Below, piece by piece: positions 16,152 to 25,700 of a DNA stretch of 64,000 nt. Made by a program: the position numbers and the translations under genes. The stretch comes from Gimesia sp. (GTDB taxonomy: Bacteria; Planctomycetota; Planctomycetia; Planctomycetales; Planctomycetaceae): positions 1 to 64,000 of the forward strand of contig PAJV01000020.1 in the NCBI GenBank assembly GCA_002706765.1, written 5' to 3'. Under the pieces are notes generated by a model. That model had not been told where the DNA came from and ran no database searches. It was given only the letters and a program-made list of their open reading frames with translations. The number at the start of each line of letters is the position of its first letter. Within the stretch, counting starts at the first letter, position 1.

Positions 16152-17617
16152 TGTTGCTGAAATATTTTTACGATCCGAAGCTGGCCCACGCTTCTTATCT
16201 GGTGGGCTGTCAAAAAACCGGCGAAGCAATCGTTGTGGACCCGGGCAGGGATATTGATCAATACCTCGAAACAGCGCAACGAGAAGGTGTCAGACTGACT
16301 GCCGTTGCAGAAACACATATTCATGCCGACTATGTTTCCGGGGCACGAGAACTGGCCGATCGCGTTGGCGCAAAATTGTATGTCTCAGATGAAGGTCCGG
16401 CCGAATGGAAGTATGAATACGCAGATCAGTATGATACACAACTGCTGAAAGATGGCGATACATTCCAAATCGGAAATATCAGATTTGCGGTTCTACATAC
16501 TCCGGGTCATACTCCCGAAAGTATCTCGTTTCTGCTGACAGACCTGGGGGGCGGAGCGACTGAGCCGATGGGGATCTTTACCGGCGACTTTGTTTTTGTT
16601 GGCTCGATTGGCCGCCCGGATCTGCTGGAAGAAGCCGCGGGCATCATGGGGAGTGCGAAAGCGGGTGCGCATCAGTTGTATCATTCGGCGGAACGGTTTA
16701 AAGGTCTGCCCGACTACCTGCAGGTCTGGCCAGCTCACGGGGCAGGGAGTGCCTGTGGCAAAGGACTGGGGGCGATCCCGTCTTCCACCGTGGGATATGA
16801 AAAACGATTCAACCCTGCACTGCAGTTTGATGATGAAACCGCTTTTGTAAAATACATTCTGTCTGACCAGCCCGAAGCACCCAAATATTTTGCTGTGATG
16901 AAACGGGTCAATAAAGAAGGTCCTGGCATAATCGGGGATACCGGTCTGCCTGATTATCTTGATCCGGCGAGAATAGGTGAATACAGTCCTCAGGCGACAC
17001 TACTTGATCTCACTCCTTCAGCAGAGTTTGCACAAGCCCATGTGCCGGGAACAGTGAATATTCCCCTGTCGATGCTGTCGGGATGGGCGGGGTGGCTCAT
17101 TGACTATTCAAAGCCGGTTTATCTCATCACGGAAACTGCTGATTTATCAGAGGCGGTTCGTGTGTTGCAGAAAATTGGCATCGATACTCAGTTACAGGGT
17201 GCATTTCGGCGCTCTGAGGTCATCGCGAAAGAATTGGCGACTGAAAGTTATGCTGTGGTTTCCGCCGAAGACATTGCGGCGCGGATTGAATCCTGTGAAG
17301 TCAAACTGATCGATGTTCGATCAGACTCAGAATGGAATGCAAGCCATATTCCTCAGGCCGAACATCGTTTTCTGGGGCATCTTCCAGAACACCTGGCTGA
17401 AATTGAGCGGTCAAAACCGGTTGTCGTGCAATGTCAGAGTTCGGCACGATCTGCAATTGCGGCCAGTATTTTACAGGCTGCTGGGATTGAGGTCATCAAT
17501 CTGGCAGGTGGCTTCCAGGCATGGCAGGCAGCCGGCTTGCCTGCCACGATTTCGGTTGAGAATGGTGTCACTTGCAGTCCCGGCAGTATCAAGGCCTGTT
17601 CCCTGGAGAAATTATAA
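16151..17617 (+). CDS. persulfide dioxygenase-rhodanese fusion (CstB-like)
   Basis: Non-haem iron persulfide dioxygenase fused to rhodanese domains, 488 residues. The metallo-beta-lactamase part (1-250) has THIHAD (55-60), HTPGHTPE (H120) and TGDFVF (D146), which supply the His-His-Asp iron site known from ETHE1. Residues about 280-360 form a rhodanese-like domain with no active Cys; about 370-470 form a second with the Cys loop VVVQCQSSARS (C428). This order of dioxygenase, pseudo-rhodanese and rhodanese is that of staphylococcal CstB, which turns persulfides into thiosulfate. ATG 16151 is used; the GTG one codon earlier is an alternative. Confidence 0.9.
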   Translation: MLLKYFYDPKLAHASYLVGCQKTGEAIVVDPGRDIDQYLETAQREGVRLTAVAETHIHADYVSGARELADRVGAKLYVSDEGPAEWKYEYADQYDTQLLKDGDTFQIGNIRFAVLHTPGHTPESISFLLTDLGGGATEPMGIFTGDFVFVGSIGRPDLLEEAAGIMGSAKAGAHQLYHSAERFKGLPDYLQVWPAHGAGSACGKGLGAIPSSTVGYEKRFNPALQFDDETAFVKYILSDQPEAPKYFAVMKRVNKEGPGIIGDTGLPDYLDPARIGEYSPQATLLDLTPSAEFAQAHVPGTVNIPLSMLSGWAGWLIDYSKPVYLITETADLSEAVRVLQKIGIDTQLQGAFRRSEVIAKELATESYAVVSAEDIAARIESCEVKLIDVRSDSEWNASHIPQAEHRFLGHLPEHLAEIERSKPVVVQCQSSARSAIAASILQAAGIEVINLAGGFQAWQAAGLPATISVENGVTCSPGSIKACSLEKL

Positions 17618-17841
17618 TGAGTCCAATCCTGGTTTTACTGGCAATCATCGCAGCATGGATCGTGTTTCATGTATATCTCCTGCCTCGCCTGGGAGTCAAA
17701 ACATGCCTGTTCAGGTGCTGCCACAGGCCGAGCCCCCCTGAGGCTGAAATACCCGGTCGCATATCGGGGAAACAATCGAAGGTTGACCGTTGCGAAGTGG
17801 ATTCCCGTTTCACATCAACTTTTTTCGGAGAACGCAAATGA
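17617..17841 (+). CDS. 74-residue Cys-containing single-pass membrane protein
   Basis: Small protein wedged between the dioxygenase and the sulfide:quinone oxidoreductase, sharing one base with the former (TAATG) and overlapping the latter (ATGA). It has one hydrophobic helix (about 3-22), then C30-x3-C34-C35 in KTCLFRCCH just at the membrane face, a Pro/Glu stretch, and a fourth Cys near 58. GGAGAA stands seven bases before ATG 17617. I know no characterised family for it. Its place and its cysteines suggest a membrane-tethered sulfane-sulfur relay or metal-binding accessory to SQR; that is inference. Confidence 0.7.
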   Translation: MSPILVLLAIIAAWIVFHVYLLPRLGVKTCLFRCCHRPSPPEAEIPGRISGKQSKVDRCEVDSRFTSTFFGERK

Positions 17842-19088
17842 TTTCCAAACCCGTTAAAAACCATCAGAGAGACGAGCCGGCCATGAATGGCTCTGGCCGG
17901 GTGATTCATCACCAGGTTGTAATCGTTGGCGGTGGGACAGCTGGAATCACTGTTGCCTCAAAGCTCACCCGGGGCTGGTCGAATCAGCTGGATGTGGCCA
18001 TCGTGGATCCCTCCGACAGCCACTATTACCAGCCCGCCTGGACCCTCGTAGGCGGGGGCGCTTTTCGTATGGAAAAAACACGACGTGACGAAGCTTCTGT
18101 GATTCCCCGCAAAGCGAAATGGATTCGTGATGCGGTTATCAAATTTGAACCACAACATAATCAGTTGATCACGCGCGATGGGAAAACGATTAAATACGAT
18201 TACCTAGTTGTCTGCGCCGGGATTCAAATTAATTGGGATAACGTCAAAGGATTAAAAGAAAATCTGGGACAGGCTGGAGTCTGCAGTAACTATTCCTTCG
18301 AGTCTGTCGGCAGTACGTGGGACAATATCAGTCATTTCGAGGGGGGGACGGCCATTTTTACCCAGCCCGTCACAGGAATTAAATGTGGAGGTGCCCCACA
18401 GAAGATCTGTTATCTGGCTGATGATTATTTTCGCCAGCAGGGAATCAGAGATCAATGCAGAATCATATTTATCTCGGGTACTGGCAGCCTGTTTGCAGTC
18501 GAGAAATATCGGAAGGTTCTGGAGCAGGTTGTAAAACGAAAAGGTATTGAAACCCGGTTTAATCAGAGTCTGGTTGCCATTTCTGCTGATACGAAAGAAG
18601 CGATATTTCGTGATCTGGAAACGGGTGAGGAAAGCTCTGTCAAATACGACATGATTCACGTTACCCCTCCGATGGGACCTCCCACATTTATCGCAGAGAG
18701 TTCTCTTGCTGACGAGAATGGGTGGGTCGATGTCAATAAAAATACGTTGCAGCATGTGCGGTTCCCGAATGTCTTCGCGCTGGGCGACAGCAGTAATCTG
18801 CCGACTTCAAAAACAGCGGCAGCAATTCGCAAGCAGGCGCCCACGGTTGTCCAAAACCTGAAGTCCCTGATCGCGGGTAAACCGCTGACTGCCACATACA
18901 ACGGTTATACATCCTGTCCCCTGGTGACAGGTTATGGAAAACTCGTTCTGGCAGAATTTGATTACGACAAGAATCCGGATGAAACATTTCCGATCAATCA
19001 GGCGCAGGAACGCTGGAGTATGTGGCTGCTGAAAAAATATCTGCTGCCGGTTTTGTACTGGAGAGGCATGCTCAAGGGACGCGTCTGA
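17838..19088 (+). CDS. sqr: sulfide:quinone oxidoreductase
   Basis: Membrane-associated FAD enzyme that oxidises sulfide, hands electrons to quinone and passes sulfane sulfur to an acceptor. 416 residues. FAD motif GGGTAG at 31-36; the redox cysteines of the mitochondrial-type enzyme are both present, C183 in IKCGGAPQK and C360 in YTSCPLVTGYGK, with GDSSNLPTSKTAAA before the second. The tail ERWSMWLLKKYLLPVLYWRGM fits the amphipathic membrane anchor. ATG 17838 follows GGAG and overlaps the upstream stop; an in-frame start at 17790 lies inside the small upstream gene. Its product feeds the dioxygenase encoded two genes upstream. Confidence 0.93.
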   Translation: MISKPVKNHQRDEPAMNGSGRVIHHQVVIVGGGTAGITVASKLTRGWSNQLDVAIVDPSDSHYYQPAWTLVGGGAFRMEKTRRDEASVIPRKAKWIRDAVIKFEPQHNQLITRDGKTIKYDYLVVCAGIQINWDNVKGLKENLGQAGVCSNYSFESVGSTWDNISHFEGGTAIFTQPVTGIKCGGAPQKICYLADDYFRQQGIRDQCRIIFISGTGSLFAVEKYRKVLEQVVKRKGIETRFNQSLVAISADTKEAIFRDLETGEESSVKYDMIHVTPPMGPPTFIAESSLADENGWVDVNKNTLQHVRFPNVFALGDSSNLPTSKTAAAIRKQAPTVVQNLKSLIAGKPLTATYNGYTSCPLVTGYGKLVLAEFDYDKNPDETFPINQAQERWSMWLLKKYLLPVLYWRGMLKGRV

Positions 19089-19150
19089 TTGCTTTTATAC
19101 CGGTCGATCAATTCACGAATACTTACAAATTGTAAAAAAGGAAGAAATCA

Positions 19151-20179
19151 ATGAAGACGACGTTATTGCGAACTGGAATGCTCATTCTCCTGGTCTGCCT
19201 GGCCGCTGGATCTGTTCTGGCCCAGCATGGACCAGCAGGTCGAGGTCATGGTCACGGTCGAGGTAAGGGAGGTGCCGGGCAAGGGCAGGGACATGACCGC
19301 GATCATATGGATTTTCGTTATCTGCTCGAGAATCACCAGAAAATAAAGCGTGAAGTCCGTGTGCTTCCCAACGGGGTTCAGACCCTGGCAGAATCCGACG
19401 ATCCACAGGTTGCTGCGAAAATCAGGGAGCATGTCTACTGGATGAAAGAACGGATTGAAAAGCGGCAGCCCATTCGGATGCGTGACCCTCTGTTTGCCGA
19501 ACTGTTCAAACATGCCGGGCAAATCAAGATGGTAACAGAAGATACTCCCAAAGGGGTGCGTGTGCTGGAGACGTCTGAGAATCCCTATGTTGCAAAACTG
19601 ATTCAGGAACATGCGAAGACGGTTTCAGAATTTGTAAAACGCGGTTTCCCCGAAGCGATGAAAAATCATCCTGTTCCCGCGGCGAAGAATGATAATACAA
19701 AAACGGAGTACATTCACCCGAAAATTCAAAAATACGGGAAAGTCGTTGCACTACCGGCCGCTTCCCAGCAGCCACGGGCTGAAAGTAAAATCTGTGTTGA
19801 TCTCACGAAAGGAGGGGCAGCCGACCAGCTGAATCCAGCTATTGAAAAACTGGCAAGGTATATCAACATATATGAGGGAGCTGGTAAAACACCGGCGGCG
19901 GTGAAAATTGCTGTTGTCCTGCATGGCGATGCAACCTTGTGTGTATTAAATGACGATGCGTATGCGAAGCATTTTAAAGCAGAACGTAATCCCAACCTGG
20001 ATTGTTTACACGAACTGCATCAAGCCGGGGTTGCCATTTATGTATGTGGTCAATCACTGACTGGTAAGGGAAAACAGTCGGAAGAAGTCGTTGTGTTTGC
20101 TGACGTCGCAGTCTCTGCTTTGACTTCCCTGGTCAATCTGCAGGCGGACGGATACGCTTATGTACCGCTATTAAAATGA
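19151..20179 (+). CDS. secreted His-repeat protein with C-terminal DsrE-like domain
   Basis: 342-residue exported protein. Signal peptide (about 1-24), a Gly/His-rich linker (25-52), two tandem copies of a roughly 48-residue unit (55-102 and 115-163) with His at matching places (H62/H121 and H94/H154) and a shared NGV/KGV-x4-E-S/T-x-x-D/N-P pattern, then a DsrE/F-like domain (about 208-342) with C264, C285 and C299. DsrE-type proteins carry or transfer sulfane sulfur. The His pairs could bind haem or metal, but no CxxCH is present. AAGGAAG precedes ATG 19151. It starts 62 bp after sqr, in the same cassette. DsrE assignment good; the repeat unit is unknown to me. Confidence 0.72.
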   Translation: MKTTLLRTGMLILLVCLAAGSVLAQHGPAGRGHGHGRGKGGAGQGQGHDRDHMDFRYLLENHQKIKREVRVLPNGVQTLAESDDPQVAAKIREHVYWMKERIEKRQPIRMRDPLFAELFKHAGQIKMVTEDTPKGVRVLETSENPYVAKLIQEHAKTVSEFVKRGFPEAMKNHPVPAAKNDNTKTEYIHPKIQKYGKVVALPAASQQPRAESKICVDLTKGGAADQLNPAIEKLARYINIYEGAGKTPAAVKIAVVLHGDATLCVLNDDAYAKHFKAERNPNLDCLHELHQAGVAIYVCGQSLTGKGKQSEEVVVFADVAVSALTSLVNLQADGYAYVPLLK

Positions 20180-20287
20180 TAGATTGTATTATTTCTCACA
20201 GACCATGAACTTCTTTGAGCATAAAATCCGGAGACCATCTTCACTGACTGGAATTTCTGATTCTGTATTGCATAAAGAGAGACCCTC

Positions 20288-21112
20288 ATGCGTGATCGCT
20301 GGATTATTATATTTATTCTACTGCTGACAGGCTCATTTCTCCTGACGGTTGTGTCGGCTGAAATGCCGCCGATGAAATCTGAAAAGTACCAGGTACCCAG
20401 CGAGTACCCTCCTCATGAACTGGGTGAAATTGTCAGGCTCGGTCGAGCCATTGTCGAACAGACGAACGTCCATCCACTGTCAAAAGAGTATGTGGGCAAT
20501 TCCCTGACCTGCAGTTCCTGTCATCTCAAGGCAGGAACTGACCCGCGTGCCGCTACTTTTCTGGGAATAGCGACTGCGTATCCTGCCTGGTCTCCCCGTG
20601 AGAAACGAGTGATTACACTGGAAGACCGGGTACTGAACTGTTTCATGCGCAGCCAGAATGGAATGCGACCTCCGCTGGGAAGTAAAGTATCGACCGCGAT
20701 TACGGCGTATATCACCTGGCTCTCGTCCGGAAATACGATCCGAATGAATCATGAAAAGCCACTGGGCCCCAATCATGTCAGGCCTCTTAAGCTTCGAACT
20801 GAGTTGGCAAATGCAAAACGCGGCGCGACATTATTTTCAAACCAGTGTGCCGACTGTCATGGGAGCGAGGGAACTGGAGGCGAAGCGGGACCGCCGGTCT
20901 GGGGTGAGAACTCGTATAACACGGGAGCGGGAATGAGCCGTAACGACAAGCTGGCCGCCTGGCTGAAAGTCGCGATGCCTCCCGATGAGACAAATTTATC
21001 CGAGCAGGATGCGCTGGATATTGCCGCTTATGTGAATTCGCATGATCGTCCAGAATTTGTCCTCGAGGAACATCTGCCAGAGGCAAAGCAACTGGGTGTT
21101 TATCGCTGGTGA
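20288..21112 (+). CDS. dihaem c-type cytochrome, TsdA-like thiosulfate dehydrogenase
   Basis: Exported cytochrome of 274 residues with a signal peptide (1-24) and two haem sites, CSSCH (75-79) and CADCH (187-191). Sequence around LEDRVLNCFMRSQNG (113-125) is characteristic of TsdA; C118 fits the unusual Cys axial ligand of the active haem, and M230 is a likely ligand of the second haem. TsdA joins two thiosulfate ions into tetrathionate and passes electrons on. As the last gene of the sulfide cassette it would use the thiosulfate made by the CstB-like enzyme. A generic electron-transfer cytochrome is the alternative. Confidence 0.82.
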   Translation: MRDRWIIIFILLLTGSFLLTVVSAEMPPMKSEKYQVPSEYPPHELGEIVRLGRAIVEQTNVHPLSKEYVGNSLTCSSCHLKAGTDPRAATFLGIATAYPAWSPREKRVITLEDRVLNCFMRSQNGMRPPLGSKVSTAITAYITWLSSGNTIRMNHEKPLGPNHVRPLKLRTELANAKRGATLFSNQCADCHGSEGTGGEAGPPVWGENSYNTGAGMSRNDKLAAWLKVAMPPDETNLSEQDALDIAAYVNSHDRPEFVLEEHLPEAKQLGVYRW

Positions 21113-21203
21113 GCTTCTGGTTCTCTGGGCTGACTGGAACGCCGAGTCTGATTCTGATCGGCGGGCAAGGGAGTAACTGGCATTAAACGGCAGTCTTGAC
21201 TGA

Positions 21204-21779
21204 TCAGGTCTTTCTGTTTTCGGGATAAAGCCAGCCTTTGAGCAGCCAGCTTAAGAGAGGAATCATGACCCATGTCATCAGGGGGACCGTGATTGAAGTT
21301 GTAATCGCGCTGGAAATCAAAAAATGCAGTTCGGTCATATGAGGGCGGATGAGATTAATCACGGGAATGACGGAGGCATAGACGGCGATCCACACGATGA
21401 CCGCGATTTTATATTTAGGCGGAGGCTCGACCGGTTGCTGTTCGTCATGATGTGTTAATTCGAACCAGGTTTCCAGACCGGTGTTATGAGTGATCGCGGG
21501 AGGACAATGTTCCAGTGCGTGCAATTTGGAGATCCAGTGTTCACGTTCCGGGGAATTCTTCCAGCGTTCCAGATTCTCCAGTTGATCGAATCGCAGGACA
21601 ATCTGGTAGGTGGGTTTCCGGGTGGACTCCTGTTTCAGGACGGTGGTCCCCAGGTGGCCGGGGAATTTGAGAGAAGCCTGAATCGTATTCGTCAGTGTTT
21701 CTTCCCACTCTTTCTGATTTCCAGGAGCGGGATGAGCAGTCACGACCATCGTCACGGGGTCTGATTTGGTTGTGTGCAT
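21204..21779 (-). CDS. ABM-domain protein with C-terminal membrane helices
   Basis: 191 residues. The N-terminal about 100 form an antibiotic-biosynthesis-monooxygenase (ABM, dimeric alpha-beta barrel) domain, VTMVVTAHPAPGNQKEWEE to about ELTHH. The rest holds two or three hydrophobic helices (KIAVIVWIAVYASVIPVINL and ITVPLMTWVMIPLLSWLL). Proteins of this layout are common and uncharacterised. ATG 21779 with AAGGAA eight bases upstream is preferred over a TTG one codon earlier. It converges on the sulfide cassette and is probably unrelated to it. Confidence 0.8.
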   Translation of the reverse strand: MHTTKSDPVTMVVTAHPAPGNQKEWEETLTNTIQASLKFPGHLGTTVLKQESTRKPTYQIVLRFDQLENLERWKNSPEREHWISKLHALEHCPPAITHNTGLETWFELTHHDEQQPVEPPPKYKIAVIVWIAVYASVIPVINLIRPHMTELHFLISSAITTSITVPLMTWVMIPLLSWLLKGWLYPENRKT

Positions 21780-22140
21780 CAAAGTTTTTCCTTCATGGAA
21801 TATAATTTGCTTTCTTTCATGATCTACGGGAAGCAGATTGCTCTGTACTGATAGTCCCCAGGCAAGTTGTCTCTCATTATAGCAGTCACCAGGCAGTGTC
21901 GATTCCGTTTTTCAATATAAAAAATTGTAACAGATCGTCATATCACAGCTTAGAGAATTGAATTGTGGCAGGTCTATAATCTGGTTTAAAAAATTGTCTG
22001 TACAACATTTAAAATATCTGATACTGCAGGTCTGCAATCCCGATATATTTAGAGAGAGCCATCCTGATGGACTCTCTTACAATTTAGATTGCGCCTGAAT
22101 TGTAAAAAGTGCAAGAGTAAGGGTGGAAGGATTCACACAA
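21780..22140. other. intergenic region with one hairpin
   Basis: About 360 bp between divergent genes, AT-rich. Its one clear structure is at 22051-22077: AGAGAG pairs with CTCTCT and CCATC with GATGG around a small internal loop. No T-run follows, so it is more likely a 5' leader hairpin of the glycine-zipper gene, or chance, than a terminator. Confidence 0.45.
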
Positions 22141-22746
22141 ATGAACTGTCTGTCACATAAATCAGGGATCACCCTGCTGGTTCTGGGATTAATTTCCCAA
22201 GTGGGTTGTGCTTCGATGAATCATACCGAAGCAGGGGCCGCGCATGGGGCTGGCATTGGTGCCGTCACCGGAGCCATTATTGGAAATCATTCCGGTAACG
22301 CCGGCGCAGGTGCCCTGATTGGAGCTGCCACAGGCGGACTGGCGGGAAGCCTGATTGGAAACGCAGAAGATGCCCGGGAAGAACGCGACGTGGCCATTGC
22401 CCAGGCAAATCATGAACGAGTGGCCCGCGCTGCGATTCATAATCACGATGTATTGCAGATGGCTCACAGCGGCGTGAGTGATTCCGTGATCATGGGAGCC
22501 ATTCGCAGTCGGGGAGGCGCTTTTGACCTGAGTCCACAAAGCATTATTGCGCTCAAACAGCAGGGGCTCAGCGACCCTCTGATTGAATTCATGCAGCAGC
22601 ACAATTATGTGAATTCAGCAGAGCCTGTGATCGTTCGACAGACCCCCACGGTGGTCAGTTCCCCTTCTGTCGTGTTTGTACGACCGCGTCCGCGGCCCCG
22701 CTTTTACCGACCGCATTATGGCGTGCATGGGCACTTTCACTTTTAA
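22141..22746 (+). CDS. glycine-zipper envelope lipoprotein
   Basis: Exported protein of about 201 residues. A hydrophobic start ends in QVGCASM, a rough lipobox, followed by a glycine zipper (GAGIGAVTGAIIG and GALIGAATGGLAGSLIG, about 36-75), an amphipathic segment with repeated short-chain motifs, and a Pro/Arg/His-rich tail. Glycine-zipper domains span or associate with membranes. ATG 22141 follows AAGGA; a GTG at 22123 is an alternative. Its stop overlaps by four bases the stop of the convergent kinase gene. Confidence 0.8.
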   Translation: MNCLSHKSGITLLVLGLISQVGCASMNHTEAGAAHGAGIGAVTGAIIGNHSGNAGAGALIGAATGGLAGSLIGNAEDAREERDVAIAQANHERVARAAIHNHDVLQMAHSGVSDSVIMGAIRSRGGAFDLSPQSIIALKQQGLSDPLIEFMQQHNYVNSAEPVIVRQTPTVVSSPSVVFVRPRPRPRFYRPHYGVHGHFHF

Positions 22747-25700
22747 CGGTTTAACTGCACGACCTGGGGCGCTTTATTCTTCCAGTCAACAGTGAGCCAT
22801 AAAATCGCCTGGCCATCCTGGCTGCCCGTCGCTACAAAACGTCCGTTCGGCGAGAAATCGACCGATGTGACACCCTGTGCATGGCTGCTGAGCGTCAGGA
22901 TTTCCTTTCCGGAATCCGTGTCCCAGAGTTTCGCGGTACCGTCATCACTGGCGGTAAAGGCCCGACTGTCATCGGGTGAGAAAACGACTGAAGCTACCGG
23001 TGCTGTGTGCCCGGCGAGGACGGTTTTCTTCCCGGTGTCAATCTCCCAGATAATCGCTGTGTTATCCTCCGATCCTGAAATCAGTCGTTTACCATTATGG
23101 GAGTAAGCGACCTCCCGAATGGGCCATTCGTGTCCTGTGAATGTTTTCAATTTTTTACCGGCTTTCGCATCCCACATCACCAGTGTTTTGTCGTTGGAAG
23201 CGGTTACGATTTGTGATCCATCGGGTGAGAAGATGGCACTTTTCACATGCGTATTCGGCTGCTCCAGGCTCATCTGAATGTCACCACTGGTGGCATCCCA
23301 GATTTTTGAAGTCCCATCATCGCTGGAGGTAAGGATACGCTTGCCATCCGGTGAGTAACGGACCGTGTTAACATAACCATTGTGTTTCTGTTCAAGCTTC
23401 TTTTCTGCCTGGCCAGTTTGCGTATTCCAGATTTTGGCAGAATTATCCCAGCTGCCTGTCACGAGCCATTTTCCATCCGGTGAGAAAGCTGCGGAAGCGA
23501 CGACACCATGTGGATGAAATGCCATGACCTGACGCGCAGTCACATCGTTCCAGAGCCGCGCATCACGTCCGCCGACGGTCAGAATTGAATTGTGATAAGG
23601 AGAGAAGATGGCCGTCCACAGCATGCCCCCTTTGGCACGAAAATCCAGGAAGGGTTTCAACTGACCATTCTCTCCGGGGATTCGCAGTTCGGCTCCGGTT
23701 TCCAGAGCCCAGAGCTGAATCACACGCTGCTGCACATTGGCTGTCAGGAGACGTTTATTATCCTGAGACACACTGACTGAATTGATTAAACCATTTACTG
23801 GCTCAATCGTGCGTGTGACTTTAGAGGTTCCCAGGTCCCAGATTCGTACCAGTCCATCAGCGCAGCTGGTTGCAGCCTGTTTCCCCTGATCAAAAACAGC
23901 CATTGAAAGAATGGCATCGGGGTGTTTCAGTATCTGATCCTGATTTTCTTTACCGGAGGCTACATCCCAGCTGCCTACCGTGTTATCTCCACTGGCAGAA
24001 AGTACTGTTTTCCCATCCGGTAAGAATGCAATTGCCGTGATGCGTCGTGTATGCCCGGTCAGTTTATGTAATAATTTTCCAGTTTCCCTGTCCCAGAGCA
24101 TGCAGTGTCCACGCGCATCGCCACTGGCACAGTATTTTTTGTCGGGTGAGATGGCAACAGCACTTACTTCCGAATGATGACCGGCAAGTTCTTTGAGCAG
24201 TTCTCCCGTCGTGATGTCCCAGATGCGAACGGTTTTTTCATCACTGCCTGTCACGAGCAGTTTTGAATCAAACGAGACATCAATGGCAGCGCTGCGACCG
24301 GTGTGTTCAAATCGTTTGTGTTCGGTTCCTGTCTGGATATCCCAGATGCGTACCGAATTGTCAACGGCGGCAGTGGCAAGTCGCTTGCCATCAGGCAGGA
24401 AGACCGCGCTGGAAGCCAGGAATGCGTGTCCTTCTGTAAATTCTTTATTGGGTTTTCCGGTAGAGACATCCCAGGAAATCGCCGTTTTATCACGACTGGC
24501 TGTGACCAGCTGTTTTCCATCACTCGAGAACGAGACATCAAGAATGGCATCTACGTGCTGTGCTAGGACCCGCCCCTTGAGAGTACGGATTTCTGCATAA
24601 TTGGCAATGTTCCATAATTTCAGCTGTGCATCGTGGCTCGCCGACAGGATCCACTTGCCGTCATTCAGAATCATGGCGGCCTGAACCCAGCTGTCGTGCC
24701 CGCGAAATGTTTTCAGTGCTTTATTCGTTTCGATATCCCAGAGTTTGACTGTGTTGTCATGGCTGGCAGAGATGAGCATCTTTCCATCAGCCGTAAATTC
24801 TGCAGACTGGACGCTTTCCTGGTGACCTTCAAAAGCGACGTAAGCCGGGGGCTCACTTTCTTTGCCGGAGACGAGTTTCGAGAAATCAAAGGGAACAATG
24901 TCTTCCGGACGCCACAGAAGAACGCGTCGATCATAACCGCTGGTCACAACGCGTGTACTATCTGCATCAGGAGAGAAGTCTGCGGAATAGATGGGTCCCT
25001 GATGACCGGTGAAGGGAGCCCCTTTTTCTGCTGTTTCTGTATTCCAGATAATCGCGGTTCCATCCTGACTGGCTGTCACAATTCGCTTTTCATCCGTTGA
25101 GAAATTTGCATCCCAGACCCACCAGTTGTGTCCCCAGTAGCGGTTTAACTGATCGCCTGATTTCACATCCCAGAGGCGGGCTGTTTTATCATAAGAACTG
25201 GTGAGAAGCCGTTTCCCGTCTTTGGAAAACGAAATGCTTAACACACCTTCGGTATGCCCCTGGTCAAAAGGGGTTTTCCCGGAAGCATTTTTGAACGTGG
25301 TCGGAATGGGGGCATGTGAATCGAGGTTCCAGAGTTTGATAAATCCCTGGGGGTCTTCACTGCCTGTCGCCAAAGTTTTTCCATCAGGACTGATGGCGAC
25401 GGCAAGTACCGGATGTTTCTGGTGATCGAAAGTAGCCAGAATTCTTCCGGTAGTGCGATCCCAGAGGCGGGCCACACCATCTTTGCCACCGGTGACAAAC
25501 TTGGAACCATCTTGAGAGATCGCAAGCGCATCGATCGGTGCCTGTGCATCGAAAGTCCGACTGCTCTGCGAACAGAGATGCATCAAACGCCCCCATTCCC
25601 AGTTGCGCAAACTGGGGGGACAATCGTTGAGCAATTCTACCGCGCTCTCGAATGCATTCTCATCTATTTTCGCCGCTGCCAGACCGATGCGGGCGATATA

